NCBI RefSeq assembly: GCF_019649015.1
Contig: NZ_BLPI01000001.1
Coordinates: 825,501 to 889,500, forward strand
Direction: 5' to 3'
DNA from: Agarivorans litoreus
Lineage (GTDB): Bacteria; Pseudomonadota; Gammaproteobacteria; Enterobacterales; Celerinatantimonadaceae
Length of the DNA: 64,000 bases
A program made the position numbers and the translations under genes. The notes beneath the pieces are model-generated. The model was not told where the DNA came from and ran no database searches. It saw nothing but the letters and a program-made list of their open reading frames with translations. Positions 1-9,754 of this stretch are shown here, in pieces (position 1 is the stretch's first letter; the number at the start of each line of letters is the position of its first letter).

Positions 1-185
1 ACCGCTTTAGAGGTGGCTGCGCCTACAGCGGTTGTAAGCGCCTAGAATCACTTACAACTACCATCGAAGACAGCCTTCGCCAACACGGCGATGTTGCTCA
101 AGTGGAGCCTGAGCTACTGGAATTAAGTGATGAAATAGAAAAAGTTAAGCAAGCGGCTAAACTATTAAACAAACAGCTTAACTGA
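1..185 (+). CDS. barA: C-terminal end of BarA-type hybrid sensor kinase (partial)
   Basis: The frame is open from the left edge to TGA at 183-185, giving about 60 residues. They resemble the histidine phosphotransfer (HPt) domain that ends BarA: a 'GGCAYSG' segment that normally lies just after the phosphorylated His, then 'EPELLELSDEIEKV', which is close to the E. coli BarA tail. BarA feeds phosphate to the UvrY/GacA response regulator that activates Csr small RNAs. The phospho-accepting His and all upstream domains lie outside the window. A barA gene next to acpS-pdxJ-recO is the arrangement I recall from Shewanella, which supports the call. Confidence 0.75.
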   Translation, partial: RFRGGCAYSGCKRLESLTTTIEDSLRQHGDVAQVEPELLELSDEIEKVKQAAKLLNKQLN

Positions 186-198
186 GCTGCTAAAAATC

Positions 199-230
199 AA
201 AAAGCCGCGTTACAGCGGCTTTTAAATTTT
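199..230. terminator. Bidirectional rho-independent terminator
   Basis: Stem AGCCGC (203-208) / GCGGCT (215-220) with loop GTTACA, flanked by A-rich sequence on the left and T-rich on the right. It can end barA on the plus strand and the acpS operon on the minus strand, which converge here. Confidence 0.75.
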
Positions 231-260
231 TAATATGTAAGCGGTTCCAGATAGAGCTAA

Positions 261-560
261 TTACATATCCTGATTGGTTTCTTGCTCTTTAAGAAACCTA
301 CCTGTTAATACTTGACCGCGATTACGATTGCAGTACCAGTTATAAAATGGATAACTGACTAAGCCAAACAAAGCTGTTACTAAAGCATTACTAAATGGCG
401 AAACAATCATGGGTAACACTGCCTGAATAATGTTACCACCATTCATTACTGTGTATATGAGTAATGCCAACCCAGCAATCACACCCACACCAAAACCTAC
501 TAAGGCTAGTAACTTCATTAGACCAAATAAATCTAACTGAACACGATATCGTTCAACCAA
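261..560 (-). CDS. Small two-helix membrane protein, function unknown
   Basis: The product has 99 residues with two hydrophobic stretches (about residues 14-37 and 45-70) and a charged tail rich in Arg, Glu and Asn. That predicts a small inner-membrane protein. It follows acpS by 14 bp on the same strand, so it is probably the last gene of the pdxJ operon and ends at the terminator near 200-224. I do not recognise the family. The length and the 'LVSYPFYNWYCNRNRG' motif between helix 2 and the tail are the most distinctive features. No enzymatic motif is visible. Confidence 0.6.
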   Translation of the reverse strand: MVERYRVQLDLFGLMKLLALVGFGVGVIAGLALLIYTVMNGGNIIQAVLPMIVSPFSNALVTALFGLVSYPFYNWYCNRNRGQVLTGRFLKEQETNQDM

Positions 561-574
561 TGTCCTTCTCCTAA

Positions 575-949
575 TTAGCGCTCTAACACTACGGTAGCCA
601 CCGCGTAATCACGCTCATCACTAATACTAATAAACTGGCTATTTACCCCGAGCTGCTCACACAAGGCCAGTGCAGCGCCGCTGAATACCAACTCAGGTTT
701 TCCAAACTGATTATTAGATACTTCTATTTGCTGAAAACCAACACCTTTAGCAATCCCGGTTCCTAGCGCTTTTGCGGCGGCCTCTTTGGCAGCAAATCGC
801 TTCGCCAAAAAGCGAGCAGGTGCAACATGTTGCTCAAAACTATCCCATTCAGCTTGGGTTAATACCCGCTTAGCCAAAGCATGCATTTGCTTGCTTTTAG
901 CTATTCGCTCTACTTGAACGATATCGGTACCTAAGCCTACTATTGCCAC
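575..949 (-). CDS. acpS: Holo-[acyl-carrier-protein] synthase AcpS
   Basis: The product transfers 4'-phosphopantetheine from coenzyme A to the serine of acyl carrier protein, making it competent for fatty-acid synthesis. At 124 residues it has normal family length. Both magnesium/CoA motifs are present: 'GLGTDIVQVERI' near the N-terminus (Asp9) and 'RFAAKEAAAKALG' at about residues 51-63 (Glu56). It lies 3 bp downstream of pdxJ, the same pairing as in E. coli, so it is co-transcribed with the vitamin B6 gene. The protein acts in the cytoplasm, usually as a trimer. Confidence 0.97.
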   Translation of the reverse strand: MAIVGLGTDIVQVERIAKSKQMHALAKRVLTQAEWDSFEQHVAPARFLAKRFAAKEAAAKALGTGIAKGVGFQQIEVSNNQFGKPELVFSGAALALCEQLGVNSQFISISDERDYAVATVVLER

Positions 950-952
950 AGT

Positions 953-1693
953 TTATGCATCACCTTGACGAGCTTGAACCATTAAGGCTTTCATTTCACG
1001 CACTGCTGCATCCATACCTACCATGACAGCACGGGCAATAATCGCATGGCCAATGTTAAGCTCAATAATTTCTGGCATCGCAGCAATCGGCAATACATTA
1101 TGGTAATGCAAGCCATGGCCAGCATTTACTTTTAAGCCTTTGTCTGCAGCATAACTGGCCGCAGCGGCAATCTTTTTCAGTTCAGCTTGCTGCTCGGCTT
1201 CATCTTCTGCATCAGCATAATGACCAGTATGCAGCTCAATGAATGGCGCGCCAGATGCAATAGAAGCATCAATTTGCTCATCGTCGGCATCAATAAATAG
1301 CGAAACTAAAATACCGGCGTTAGTTAGCTTAGTAACTGCTTCGGTGATTTTTTCAAGATTACCAACAACATCCAGACCACCTTCGGTCGTTAACTCTTCA
1401 CGCTTTTCTGGCACCAAACACACAAAGTGAGGTTTGTGCTCGCAAGCAATGGCGACCATTTCGTCGGTGACCGCCATTTCTAGGTTTAAGCGGGTTTGCA
1501 CTGTTTGACTCATGATAGCAACATCACGGTCAACAATATGACGACGGTCTTCTCTTAAATGAATGGTAATACCATCTGCGCCAGCCATTTCGGCAATACC
1601 CGCCGCCAGAACTGGATCAGGATAGGTAGTACCACGTGCTTGGCGAAGTGTAGCGATATGGTCAACATTAACGCCTAATAAAATTTCACTCAC
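953..1693 (-). CDS. pdxJ: Pyridoxine 5'-phosphate synthase PdxJ
   Basis: It condenses 3-amino-2-oxopropyl phosphate with 1-deoxyxylulose 5-phosphate to form pyridoxine 5'-phosphate, the last ring-closing step of the DXP-dependent B6 pathway. The 246-residue TIM barrel has the family signatures '[15 protein letters not shown]' at the N-terminus and the 'HLREDRRHI' block (His45), Glu72 in 'NLEMAVT', and '[10 protein letters not shown]' carrying the second active-site His. It sits between recO and acpS in the expected order. The gap to recO is 23 bp, consistent with one transcript. Confidence 0.97.
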   Translation of the reverse strand: MSEILLGVNVDHIATLRQARGTTYPDPVLAAGIAEMAGADGITIHLREDRRHIVDRDVAIMSQTVQTRLNLEMAVTDEMVAIACEHKPHFVCLVPEKREELTTEGGLDVVGNLEKITEAVTKLTNAGILVSLFIDADDEQIDASIASGAPFIELHTGHYADAEDEAEQQAELKKIAAAASYAADKGLKVNAGHGLHYHNVLPIAAMPEIIELNIGHAIIARAVMVGMDAAVREMKALMVQARQGDA

Positions 1694-1716
1694 GAGTTTT
1701 CCTTTTCAACAAGCCT

Positions 1717-2424
1717 TTAATTGAAGGCTCTATTAGTTGTTTTAATTTGACTGAACAATTTGCGACTGGTCAACTCTCTGCCATTGAGCAGTTGGGCAAT
1801 CACAATTCGACAAAATCTTTTGGCACATAATAAGTGTTGTGCTTGCTGTGGGTCAAAAGCTAATAACATAAGTATTTCCTGATAGCTAAATTCCACCTGT
1901 GAAAAGCGGCTGTTGCTAACCACAAAACCTTCATGTAATCGGTATTGATAGCTAAGACCTTGAGCGAATTCTTGCGGCTCGGCTAGGGCAAAACCCAACT
2001 CAGCCACCAACAACAGCTCAAACTCGCGCAAACACCCCTCTAGAGGCTGTTGCTTGGCTAAGGCCATTAAGCTGTCTTGATAATGATGATACAAGCTTGG
2101 GTAAGCGGTATTTTCTTCCAGCAAATAATAAAGCAACTCATTAAGATAAAGGGTGCTATACAGGTATTGCCCAAACAGCGGTAGCGCTAAGTTACTGGCT
2201 TCGACCTGTTTAAAGTTACGTAAACTGCCTTTACCACTCAACTCAACTAATAGCGGAACGCCGGGTTGCAATATGCCTCGCCACTTAGAGCGTTTAGCTC
2301 TAGCCCCGCGAGCCACAGCACTCACTTTGCCATATTCGAGGGTAAACAGCTGTACTAACAAACTGGTTTCTCGGTACGGCCGCGTATGAATAACAAACGC
2401 AGGTGTGAGTGCCTGTTCAGGCAA
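1717..2424 (-). CDS. recO: DNA repair protein RecO
   Basis: RecO mediates the RecF pathway by helping RecR load RecA onto SSB-coated single-stranded gaps. The 235-residue product has the N-terminal OB-fold signature 'AFVIHTRPYRETSLLVQLFT' and a helical C-terminal half. The zinc-finger cysteines found in some RecO proteins are not arranged in a clear cluster here, as is usual in gammaproteobacteria. The start is 3 bp after the era stop codon, so the two are translationally close within the rnc-era-recO-pdxJ-acpS operon. Confidence 0.93.
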   Translation of the reverse strand: MPEQALTPAFVIHTRPYRETSLLVQLFTLEYGKVSAVARGARAKRSKWRGILQPGVPLLVELSGKGSLRNFKQVEASNLALPLFGQYLYSTLYLNELLYYLLEENTAYPSLYHHYQDSLMALAKQQPLEGCLREFELLLVAELGFALAEPQEFAQGLSYQYRLHEGFVVSNSRFSQVEFSYQEILMLLAFDPQQAQHLLCAKRFCRIVIAQLLNGRELTSRKLFSQIKTTNRAFN

Positions 2425-2426
2425 GC

Positions 2427-3326
2427 TTATTCGTCTCCGTAACCTAGACTACGCAAAGCACGTTCGTCGTCAGCCCAACCAGATTTAACTTTAACCCACA
2501 TTTCCAAGAACACTTTGTTATCAAACAAGCGCTCCATATCTAAGCGAGCTTCTTTACCAATAGTTTTTAGTTTGTCGCCTTTACTGCCAATAATCATACG
2601 TTTTTGGCTAGGGCGCTCTACCAAAATAAGCGCGTTAATTTGGTAAACACCATTTTCTTGCATTTTGAACTGCTCTATTTCTACAGTGGTAGAATATGGC
2701 AGCTCTTGACCAGTAAAACGCATCAACTTTTCACGCACAATTTCTGCCGCCATAAATCGTGATGAGCGGTCGGTAATGTAATCTTCTGGGAAAAAGTGCA
2801 CGTTCTCCGGCAAGGTTTGTTGTGCCCACTCACGCAGCTGTTCAACATTTTTCCCTTGCTTAGCAGAAATAGGCAGAATATGAGAAAAGTCGAATTTCTC
2901 CTGCATCATTTGCATGTGCGGAAACAGCTCTTCTTTTTCTTGTACGTTATCCACTTTGTTAATTGCCAATACAACTGGCACTTTCAAGTGGCGCAACTTG
3001 CCTAAAACCAACTCATCATCGGGGTTCCACTTGGTACCTTCAACCACAAAGATCACCATCGAAACATCACCCAGCGAACTGGTAGCAGCTCGATTCATTA
3101 AGCGGTTAATTGCCCGCTGTTCTTCAATGTGTAATCCCGGCGTATCAACAAAAATTGTTTGATAGATATCATCGGTATCAATGCCCAAAATACGGTGGCG
3201 CGTAGTTTGTGGCTTTTTAGATGTAATGCTTACCTTTTGGCCTAAAATAGCATTCAGTAAGGTCGATTTACCCACATTTGGACGACCAACAATGGCTACA
3301 AAGCCACAACGGGTATCATAGTTCAT
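2427..3326 (-). CDS. era: GTPase Era
   Basis: This is an essential Ras-like GTPase that binds the 3' end of 16S rRNA and helps 30S assembly and maturation. The 299 residues contain the P-loop GRPNVGKST (about 14-22), a 'DTPGLH' G3 motif, an 'NKVD' G4 motif, and a C-terminal KH RNA-binding domain with '[17 protein letters not shown]'. The start codon overlaps the end of rnc by 4 bp (ATGA type), which couples their translation. This is the classic rnc-era pair. Confidence 0.98.
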   Translation of the reverse strand: MNYDTRCGFVAIVGRPNVGKSTLLNAILGQKVSITSKKPQTTRHRILGIDTDDIYQTIFVDTPGLHIEEQRAINRLMNRAATSSLGDVSMVIFVVEGTKWNPDDELVLGKLRHLKVPVVLAINKVDNVQEKEELFPHMQMMQEKFDFSHILPISAKQGKNVEQLREWAQQTLPENVHFFPEDYITDRSSRFMAAEIVREKLMRFTGQELPYSTTVEIEQFKMQENGVYQINALILVERPSQKRMIIGSKGDKLKTIGKEARLDMERLFDNKVFLEMWVKVKSGWADDERALRSLGYGDE

Positions 3327-4000
3327 ACTAAACGCTCCAATACCAACTCAGCCGCCACTTGCTCTGCTTTGCGCCGGCTAGTGCTTGTGCCAATGACTGG
3401 CTTGTCCAAACCTTCTACTGAGCAGCTTACGGTAAATTGCTGATTATGAGCTTCGCCTTTAATTTCAACGACTTGATAATCAGGTAAAGCTTGCTTTCTG
3501 GACTGCAGTATTTCCTGCAATCTAGTTTTAGGATCTTTTTGGCTAAGGCCTGGCTTTATAGTACTTAAACGTTCTTTATACCAACGCAATAGCATTTCTT
3601 TTGCGCTATCGTTACCACTATCTAAATATACTGCGCCGATAATCGCTTCAACGGCATCAGCCAAAATTGACTCACGGCGAAAACCACCGCTTTTCAATTC
3701 ACCAGGACCAAGTTTTATATACTCGCCTAATTCAAAACTACGCGCTAACTCAGCCAGCGTTTTGCCTTTTACCAAAGTTGAGCGCATGGGGCTTAAATCG
3801 CCTTCAGACACATCTGGAAAGCGGTGATACAATTCGTCGGCAATTACCCAACTAAGCACTGCATCCCCTAAAAACTCTAGACGCTCGTTATGTACCCCAC
3901 CAGCACTGCGGTGAGTAAGCGCTAGGTGTAATAAACTGTCATTTTTAAATGTATACCCTATGGCACGCTGTAAGCGTTCTGGGTTTGAGCTAATCATCAT
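3323..4000 (-). CDS. rnc: Ribonuclease III
   Basis: RNase III cuts double-stranded RNA in rRNA precursors, some mRNAs and small-RNA duplexes. The 225 residues contain the catalytic signature [11 protein letters not shown] (39-49) with the conserved acidic residues, a second acidic motif in '[16 protein letters not shown]' (about 112-127), and a C-terminal double-stranded RNA-binding domain from about residue 155 onward. Length is typical. It follows lepB by 4 bp and overlaps era by 4 bp. In E. coli rnc autoregulates by cutting its own leader. No leader hairpin was assessed here because the gene is internal to the operon. Confidence 0.97.
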   Translation of the reverse strand: MMISSNPERLQRAIGYTFKNDSLLHLALTHRSAGGVHNERLEFLGDAVLSWVIADELYHRFPDVSEGDLSPMRSTLVKGKTLAELARSFELGEYIKLGPGELKSGGFRRESILADAVEAIIGAVYLDSGNDSAKEMLLRWYKERLSTIKPGLSQKDPKTRLQEILQSRKQALPDYQVVEIKGEAHNQQFTVSCSVEGLDKPVIGTSTSRRKAEQVAAELVLERLV

Positions 4001-4004
4001 CTAC

Positions 4005-4919
4005 CTACTTGATCGCGCCAATGCGATTAAATCGAACACCAGTGGGTATCCATCCCGGTAATACTGAATCTTCAGCACGCTCAAATTCAAAGCTAATCCA
4101 TATTGCTACTGCTTTACCCACTAAGTGCTCATCAGCAACAAAGCCCCAGTAGCGGCTATCGGTACTGTTATCTCGATTGTCTCCAAAAGCCAAATAGTGG
4201 CCCTCGGGCACTATCCACTCGTCTTGAGCTGTGCCGGGTTGCTGATAAAAGTATTGCACACGATCTGGTGCTGCTGGGTTAATTAATATTTCATGTTCAA
4301 CCTCTGCCAATTGCTCACGATAATTTTCCAGAGGCATCAGACCTTGTTTAAAGCGACCAGACACTTCAAAGTCTAGCGGCACTGGTTTCAACTCGGGGCA
4401 AGGTGTGGTTTCACATTTAGCTTGGATAAACAACTGCTTACCACGATAAATCACTCTGTCGCCAGGCAAGCCAACAATGCGCTTAATGTAATCAATACGG
4501 GTATCTTGCGGGTACTTAAATACCGCAATATCGCCACGTTCAGGCGAACCAGTTTCAACAATAGTGCTACGAGTAACTGGATCTTTTAAGCCGTAAGCAA
4601 ACTTTTCAACCAAGATAAAGTCGCCCACTAACAAGGTTGGCATCATCGAGCCGGAGGGTATTTGGAAAGGCTCGTAAATGAACGAGCGCAATACTAACAC
4701 TATCGCAATAACCGGAAATACCGAACGGCCATTCTCAATCCAGCTCGGCGGTGTAGTTATCTTTTCTTCTGCATCGTTAGGTAACTCACCACCAGCGGCG
4801 GTGCGAGCATCTTGTAGTTTCAGCTCGCGCTGCTTCTCCCAGTGAAACTTATCTAAGACCCAAATAATGCCCGTAACCAACGTAGCAATTACCAGAATTA
4901 GCGGAAATATTGTGGCCAT
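4005..4919 (-). CDS. lepB: Signal peptidase I (LepB)
   Basis: The product is the inner-membrane leader peptidase that removes signal peptides from exported proteins. Its 304 residues have an N-terminal membrane segment (about 3-21), a second hydrophobic segment (about 66-80), and then the periplasmic catalytic domain. The Ser/Lys dyad is visible as Ser91 in 'PSGSMMP' and Lys146 in 'IKRIVGLPGD'. The 'GDNRDNSTDSRYWG' box near residue 245 is also intact. It starts 1 bp after the lepA stop, the conserved lepA-lepB pairing. Confidence 0.97.
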   Translation of the reverse strand: MATIFPLILVIATLVTGIIWVLDKFHWEKQRELKLQDARTAAGGELPNDAEEKITTPPSWIENGRSVFPVIAIVLVLRSFIYEPFQIPSGSMMPTLLVGDFILVEKFAYGLKDPVTRSTIVETGSPERGDIAVFKYPQDTRIDYIKRIVGLPGDRVIYRGKQLFIQAKCETTPCPELKPVPLDFEVSGRFKQGLMPLENYREQLAEVEHEILINPAAPDRVQYFYQQPGTAQDEWIVPEGHYLAFGDNRDNSTDSRYWGFVADEHLVGKAVAIWISFEFERAEDSVLPGWIPTGVRFNRIGAIK

Positions 4920-4920
4920 G

Positions 4921-6720
4921 TTAATCCTTACCGATATGCAGTACGGCTAAAAACGCTTCTTGAGGCACTTCAACGTTACCTACTTGCTTCATACGTTTTT
5001 TACCTTCTTTCTGCTTCGCTAGCAGCTTCTTCTTACGACTTACGTCACCGCCATAACACTTGGCGATTACGTTTTTACGCAGCTGTTTAACCGTTGAACG
5101 AGCAATAATGTGCATACCAATAGATGCTTGAATCGCGATATCAAACATTTGGCGCGGAATAAGCTCTTTCATCTTATCAACTACCTGACGCCCACGAGAT
5201 TCAGAGTGATCTTTGTGAGTAATCAAGGCTAACGCATCAACCCTATCACCGTTAATCATGATATCTACACGCACCATGTTAGCCGCATTAAAGTACTTGA
5301 AGTTATAATCCAATGAAGCATAGCCACGACTGGTAGACTTAAGTTTATCGAAGAAATCCAACACCACTTCAGCCATAGGTATTTCGTAAGTTAAGGCAAC
5401 TTGCTTACCGTGATAAGCCATATTCTTTTGGATGCCGCGCTTTTCCACACACAAGGTAATTACATTACCTAAATATTCTTGAGGAACCAGAATATTTACT
5501 TCGGCAATAGGTTCGCGAATCTCTGCAATATTGTTCGTAGGTGGTAACTTAGCAGGGCTATCTACATAGATAACTTCGCCTTTGTTCATCTCTACTTCGT
5601 AAATTACGGTTGGTGCGGTAGTGATTAAGTCAAGATCGTATTCACGCTCTAAACGCTCTTGAATGATCTCCATATGCAACATACCTAAGAAGCCACAACG
5701 GAAACCAAAACCCAGTGCAGTAGAGTTTTCTGGCTCATAAAATAGCGAAGAGTCATTAAGACTTAGCTTAGCCAAGGCGTCACGAAAGTTTTCATATTCA
5801 TCAGAGCTGGTTGGGAACAATCCTGCGTATACCTGTGGTTTTACTTTTTTAAAGCCCGGTAAGGCCTCGGTAGCACCGTTTTTCTGGGTAGTTAGGGTAT
5901 CACCTACTGGCGCGCCCAAGATCTCTTTGATGCCAGCGATTACGTAACCTACTTCACCGGTTTTTAATACACCGGTATTGGTTTGTTTAGGAGTAAAAAT
6001 ACCCACTTCGTTAATCACGTGCGCTTGGCCTGTAGACATTACCGTCATACGCTCGCCCGCTCTTAACTCTCCGCTTTTAATCCGCACCAGCGATACAACG
6101 CCTTGGTAGTTATCAAACCACGAATCAATAATAAGCGCCTGTAGCGGAGCCGTATCATCACCTTCTGGTGGCGGTACGTCACGTACAATGGTTTCTAATA
6201 CATCTTCGATACCTAAGCCAGTTTTAGCTGAACAAACCGTTGCATCGGTGGCATCAATGCCTACGATATCTTCAATTTCTTCGGCTACGCGGTCTGGATC
6301 TGCCTGTGGTAAATCAATTTTATTTAGTACTGGAATAACTTCTAAGTCCATTTCCATAGCGGTGTAACAGTTCGCTAAGGTTTGGGCTTCTACGCCTTGC
6401 GCAGCGTCAACAACCAGTAAAGCACCTTCACATGCCGCCAGTGAACGTGATACTTCATAAGTGAAGTCAACGTGTCCTGGAGTATCAATAAAGTTAAGCT
6501 GATAGGTTTCACCGTCTTTAGCGGTGTAATCCAAGGTTACACTTTGTGCTTTAATGGTAATTCCGCGTTCGCGCTCTAAGTCCATAGAGTCAAGAACCTG
6601 CGCTTCCATTTCGCGCGCGCTCAATCCACCACAGTGTTGAATCAGGCGATCAGATAAGGTCGATTTGCCATGGTCGATGTGGGCAATAATCGAAAAATTG
6701 CGAATATTCTTATTTATCAA
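4921..6720 (-). CDS. lepA: Translation elongation factor 4 (LepA)
   Basis: LepA/EF4 is a ribosome-associated GTPase implicated in back-translocation and in 30S assembly and initiation. The 599-residue protein starts with the G-domain P-loop '[13 protein letters not shown]' (about 13-25), has '[15 protein letters not shown]' and 'NKIDLP', and ends with the LepA-specific C-terminal domain ('[18 protein letters not shown]'). It heads the lepA-lepB-rnc-era-recO-pdxJ-acpS run on the minus strand. Its promoter should lie in the 160 bp between its start and the terminator at 6883-6910. Confidence 0.98.
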   Translation of the reverse strand: MINKNIRNFSIIAHIDHGKSTLSDRLIQHCGGLSAREMEAQVLDSMDLERERGITIKAQSVTLDYTAKDGETYQLNFIDTPGHVDFTYEVSRSLAACEGALLVVDAAQGVEAQTLANCYTAMEMDLEVIPVLNKIDLPQADPDRVAEEIEDIVGIDATDATVCSAKTGLGIEDVLETIVRDVPPPEGDDTAPLQALIIDSWFDNYQGVVSLVRIKSGELRAGERMTVMSTGQAHVINEVGIFTPKQTNTGVLKTGEVGYVIAGIKEILGAPVGDTLTTQKNGATEALPGFKKVKPQVYAGLFPTSSDEYENFRDALAKLSLNDSSLFYEPENSTALGFGFRCGFLGMLHMEIIQERLEREYDLDLITTAPTVIYEVEMNKGEVIYVDSPAKLPPTNNIAEIREPIAEVNILVPQEYLGNVITLCVEKRGIQKNMAYHGKQVALTYEIPMAEVVLDFFDKLKSTSRGYASLDYNFKYFNAANMVRVDIMINGDRVDALALITHKDHSESRGRQVVDKMKELIPRQMFDIAIQASIGMHIIARSTVKQLRKNVIAKCYGGDVSRKKKLLAKQKEGKKRMKQVGNVEVPQEAFLAVLHIGKD

Positions 6721-6882
6721 GAGCTTACCTATAAAAAATCATCTATAAGCGAATCAAAATTCGCTTTTCTTAAAAATGCGGCAATGGCGCATTATATCGT
6801 TGACGCGGATACTACCACAATCCACTCAGAACCAAAAAAAATGCGTGCTTAAATTGGCAATTGTTTTGCCTTCTCCAAAATC

Positions 6883-6910
6883 AGAAAACGCCCATTGTTG
6901 GGCGTTTTCT
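6883..6910 (-). terminator. Rho-independent terminator of the rpoE-rse operon
   Basis: A perfect 12-bp stem, AGAAAACGCCCA (6883-6894) / TGGGCGTTTTCT (6899-6910), closes a TTGT loop 11 bp after the rseC stop. A TGATTTTG tail follows in the minus direction. It separates the rse operon from lepA. Confidence 0.8.
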
Positions 6911-6920
6911 AGAAAGAAGC

Positions 6921-7385
6921 TTATTGCTTAGCAAGCATTTTGGGTCGATAACGTGCATGCCGAGAAAAATAACCAGTGAATCGCCGCACAGTTAAAAAAC
7001 CAAGCGCTAAACCGGTTAAAGTGCTTAAAGCAATCACCCACTCTCCAGCAATACCTTGTGCGGTAACAACTTTTCCCAGCGCTGCGCCAATAATCAGCAT
7101 ACCTAGCGGTAACAAATACACAATCACTGCACTTTGCAGCATGTTTTTAGCATTTAACGCTAATTCCACATTATCACCCACTTCAACAGCCTCGGTAAGC
7201 TTTACCTGAAGTTGATGAACCCGGGTAGGAAAGGCTTTAGCTATGGCGCTATTTCCACAGTTATCGGCACTGGCGCAACTGCCACAAGCGCTTTTGCTTA
7301 CGCATTCCACCATTGCGTAATTGTCAATCACCTCAACAACTTTGGCTGTTTCGATGATTAAAGCGGGATCACAGGGCCGGTTCAA
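6921..7385 (-). CDS. rseC: SoxR-reducing system / sigma-E factor RseC
   Basis: RseC is an inner-membrane protein encoded with the sigma-E regulators; in E. coli it also takes part in reduction of the SoxR iron-sulfur cluster. The product has the cysteine cluster CVSKSACGSCASADNC followed by two membrane helices. The conserved N-terminus ('IIETAKVVEV', matching E. coli 'IKEWATVVSW') has no ATG nearby. The frame is open upstream to TTG codons at 7385 and 7409. I chose TTG 7385 because it is preceded by GAGAAG. A non-canonical start closer to the domain is also possible. The gene overlaps the 3' end of rseB. Confidence 0.85.
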   Translation of the reverse strand: MNRPCDPALIIETAKVVEVIDNYAMVECVSKSACGSCASADNCGNSAIAKAFPTRVHQLQVKLTEAVEVGDNVELALNAKNMLQSAVIVYLLPLGMLIIGAALGKVVTAQGIAGEWVIALSTLTGLALGFLTVRRFTGYFSRHARYRPKMLAKQ

Positions 7386-8403
7386 TGGGCTTCTCGAAGT
7401 AAGGACCAATGGTTACTGAATCGGCCATTTTTGAGGCGGTTTCTGGTGGAATTTCACCAACAACGGTGATTTCTATACCTTTGCGTACTACTGTATGTAA
7501 GCTGGTCGCACCTTGGCGAACCAATTGTTCACGTAAGGGGTTAGTTTTACCAACAGCATTGGCATAAACCGAAATATCAAACAGGCCATCACTAAGTTTT
7601 ATGTAATCAACCGATTCTGATATCGCCGCCAAGGAATGCTGTTCTTTTTGAGCAACTTTCATCCCTTTTGGTGACCAACCCAAGCGCCAATTAATTTGGT
7701 GCTCTTGTTTATCTACCGATTCTTTACCCATAACGGTACTTGGCAACTCCAAGCTGGCCAATTCTGTCATCCATTCACTGGGGTTTTCATATTCAGCCAG
7801 CGTTACTGCCATGTGTTGTTCTATCAATTCTCCGTTTTGATCAACTACATCTAAACGCAAAGGCAAGTGAGACGCGTAGTCAATCCATAGGTATAAACCA
7901 TATAAATCTGATGACTTGGGTACAATGCGCATTACCTGAGCAGGTCTGCCCGCAACACGGCTTTTGCCAGCAATAACCAAGTCATAATTATTTTGTAAAT
8001 CTTCCAGCTTTACTGCAGATAAGTTGCCAAACATACCAGGCAGACGACTAGACGCCAAACTGTATGGTGATTGGCCCGGCTCAAAAAAAGCTACGGTGCC
8101 GTCACGATATACTGCTTCGTTAGCCGGACCATTTAAATATACTCTGTGGGCAACTTCTACCCCATTAACTACACCGTGAATTAAGCGCACGGGTTCTATA
8201 TGCCCCTGACGAACCACTATATAAGAGAGCTCATACTGACGTTGATGAAAAGCTTGTTGATAATCTTGTAACAAACCCACCGCAGGGCTAGTTTGGCTAA
8301 CTGAAGTAGCCGCTGCATCAGAGGTGGTTACGGAGGACTCTGCCGAAACAGAAAAAGATGCCAGTAAAAAGATTACTGGCATCGAGATAGTCTTAAAGCG
8401 CAT
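7369..8403 (-). CDS. rseB: Sigma-E regulatory protein RseB (MucB)
   Basis: RseB is a periplasmic sensor that binds the periplasmic part of the anti-sigma factor RseA and shields it from DegS until lipopolysaccharide intermediates or misfolded porins accumulate. The product has 344 residues, longer than mature family members because of a Ser/Thr-rich linker after the signal peptide (residues 1-21, ending 'SVSA'). The lipoprotein-like MucB/RseB domain follows, including 'RQGHIEPVRLIHGVVNG'. It lies 11 bp after rseA and its 3' end overlaps rseC. Confidence 0.93.
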   Translation of the reverse strand: MRFKTISMPVIFLLASFSVSAESSVTTSDAAATSVSQTSPAVGLLQDYQQAFHQRQYELSYIVVRQGHIEPVRLIHGVVNGVEVAHRVYLNGPANEAVYRDGTVAFFEPGQSPYSLASSRLPGMFGNLSAVKLEDLQNNYDLVIAGKSRVAGRPAQVMRIVPKSSDLYGLYLWIDYASHLPLRLDVVDQNGELIEQHMAVTLAEYENPSEWMTELASLELPSTVMGKESVDKQEHQINWRLGWSPKGMKVAQKEQHSLAAISESVDYIKLSDGLFDISVYANAVGKTNPLREQLVRQGATSLHTVVRKGIEITVVGEIPPETASKMADSVTIGPYFEKPIEPAL

Positions 8404-8414
8404 AGGCTATTTAT

Positions 8415-8951
8415 TTACTCTACAATTCGTTGCTGGAAGCGATGATCCTGCAAATAAGCGCTAATACGCTTACGCTGTTCCATTATTTCAGCTTCACTTA
8501 GCTCGCGAGGCTGCGGGTTAGACTGCAAACTAACCGGCGCTACAGCACCGCCAACAGGTACAGTATTAAATACAGGTAAAGGCTGATCGGCATCATTAGC
8601 TTGATACGAGTATTGCTGAACACCAATAATAGCGGCTACCGCAACAGAAGCAGCGATAGCGTATTGCCCTGCGTACTTGAAGAATCGAACTACACGTACC
8701 GACGATTCTTTTTGTTCTGTTGCCTGAGGTTTAGGGGCTACAATCGCTGGCTCTTGTTCCAAAGCTGCAGCCACGCCACTAGCAATATCTATATCAATTT
8801 GCTTGGGTGTTTCTCCGCGAAGTACATCACCAATTAAATGGTAATTACTCCATTGTTCTGCATGCTCTGGCTCATTGGCTAACAGATCTAACAGTGCTGC
8901 GTCGGTTAACTCGTTATCAACCAGTGCGGATAACTGTTCTTTATTTGCCAT
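8415..8951 (-). CDS. rseA: Anti-sigma-E factor RseA
   Basis: RseA is a single-pass inner-membrane protein. Its cytoplasmic N-terminus binds and silences sigma-E, and its periplasmic part binds RseB and is cleaved by DegS. The 178 residues show the N-terminal 'LSALVDNELTDAALLDLL' helix, the HxxC-lacking anti-sigma fold ending near residue 80, a membrane segment at about 93-113, and a periplasmic tail. The gene is 22 bp downstream of rpoE. Order and spacing match the standard rpoE-rseABC operon. Confidence 0.94.
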   Translation of the reverse strand: MANKEQLSALVDNELTDAALLDLLANEPEHAEQWSNYHLIGDVLRGETPKQIDIDIASGVAAALEQEPAIVAPKPQATEQKESSVRVVRFFKYAGQYAIAASVAVAAIIGVQQYSYQANDADQPLPVFNTVPVGGAVAPVSLQSNPQPRELSEAEIMEQRKRISAYLQDHRFQQRIVE

Positions 8952-8973
8952 AATTAGTCATTAATCCCCAAAG

Positions 8974-9552
8974 TTACCTACTTAAAAGCGGTTGTATTCG
9001 CTTTTCAATTGCATCCCTTGCTCGGAAAATCCGTGATCTTACGGTACCGACAGGACAATCCATTACATTCGCAATCTCTTCGTAACTTAAACCATCTATT
9101 TCTCGAAGAGTAATTGCAGTGCGCAAATCATCGGGTAGTCCTTCCATTGTAGCAAAAACTACCTCTTTTATTTCATCAGATAACAACAAAGTTTCTGGAG
9201 TGTCGGCTTCTTTCAAAGCATCTGCGCCATCATAAAACTCTGCTTCATCAGCATCCACATCATTTGCTGGGGGCCTGCGACCTTGAGCGACAATGTGATT
9301 TTTAGCAGTATTTACTGCAATTCGGTATAACCATGTATAAAACGCACTTTCACCTCTAAAGTTTGGAAGTGCACGGTAAGCTTTTATGAACGCATCTTGC
9401 GTTACATCGGCCACGTCACCGTGATTCACTATATAGCGTGATATTAGGTTTGCTACCTTGTGTTGATACTTTTGCACCAACAAATTAAATGCCGCCTTAT
9501 CACCACGTTGTGTCCTTTCGACTAACGTTTGATCTGTCCACTGTTCTGACAT
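8974..9552 (-). CDS. rpoE: RNA polymerase sigma-E factor RpoE
   Basis: This is an ECF sigma factor that directs the envelope stress regulon (outer-membrane protein chaperones, proteases and small RNAs). The 192 residues contain region 2 ('YQHKVANLISRYI...DVTQDAFIKAYRAL') and region 4 ('LPDDLRTAITLREIDGLSYEEIANVMDCPVGTVRSR' split over the helix-turn-helix). Length and sequence are typical of gammaproteobacterial RpoE. A sigma-E-type promoter lies 59-86 bp upstream, which indicates autoregulation. Confidence 0.97.
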   Translation of the reverse strand: MSEQWTDQTLVERTQRGDKAAFNLLVQKYQHKVANLISRYIVNHGDVADVTQDAFIKAYRALPNFRGESAFYTWLYRIAVNTAKNHIVAQGRRPPANDVDADEAEFYDGADALKEADTPETLLLSDEIKEVVFATMEGLPDDLRTAITLREIDGLSYEEIANVMDCPVGTVRSRIFRARDAIEKRIQPLLSR

Positions 9553-9610
9553 CTGTAACTACCGTCCTCCTAATGCTTGAGATTCGGTAGCCTTTTTGGC
9601 GGCACATCTC

Positions 9611-9638
9611 TTCAGACTGCTTGTTTTCAAAAAAGTTC
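9611..9638 (-). promoter_or_regulatory. Sigma-E-dependent autoregulatory promoter of rpoE
   Basis: On the minus strand GAACTT (9638-9633) is followed after exactly 16 bp by TCTGAA (9616-9611). The sigma-E consensus is GGAACTT-N16-TCTGA(A). Distance to the rpoE start codon is about 58 bp. The match is direct; the function is inferred from the known rpoE autoregulation. Confidence 0.85.
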
Positions 9639-9754
9639 TCTTCCAACCAAATAAAATTTTTGCGCCTCTTTGAGACACTGCAAACTTGCGTAAGTTTCAG
9701 TTAAACTAGCTGATACTCCAATTTTTCTTTTAACTACGTATAAGAGCGCATCTA

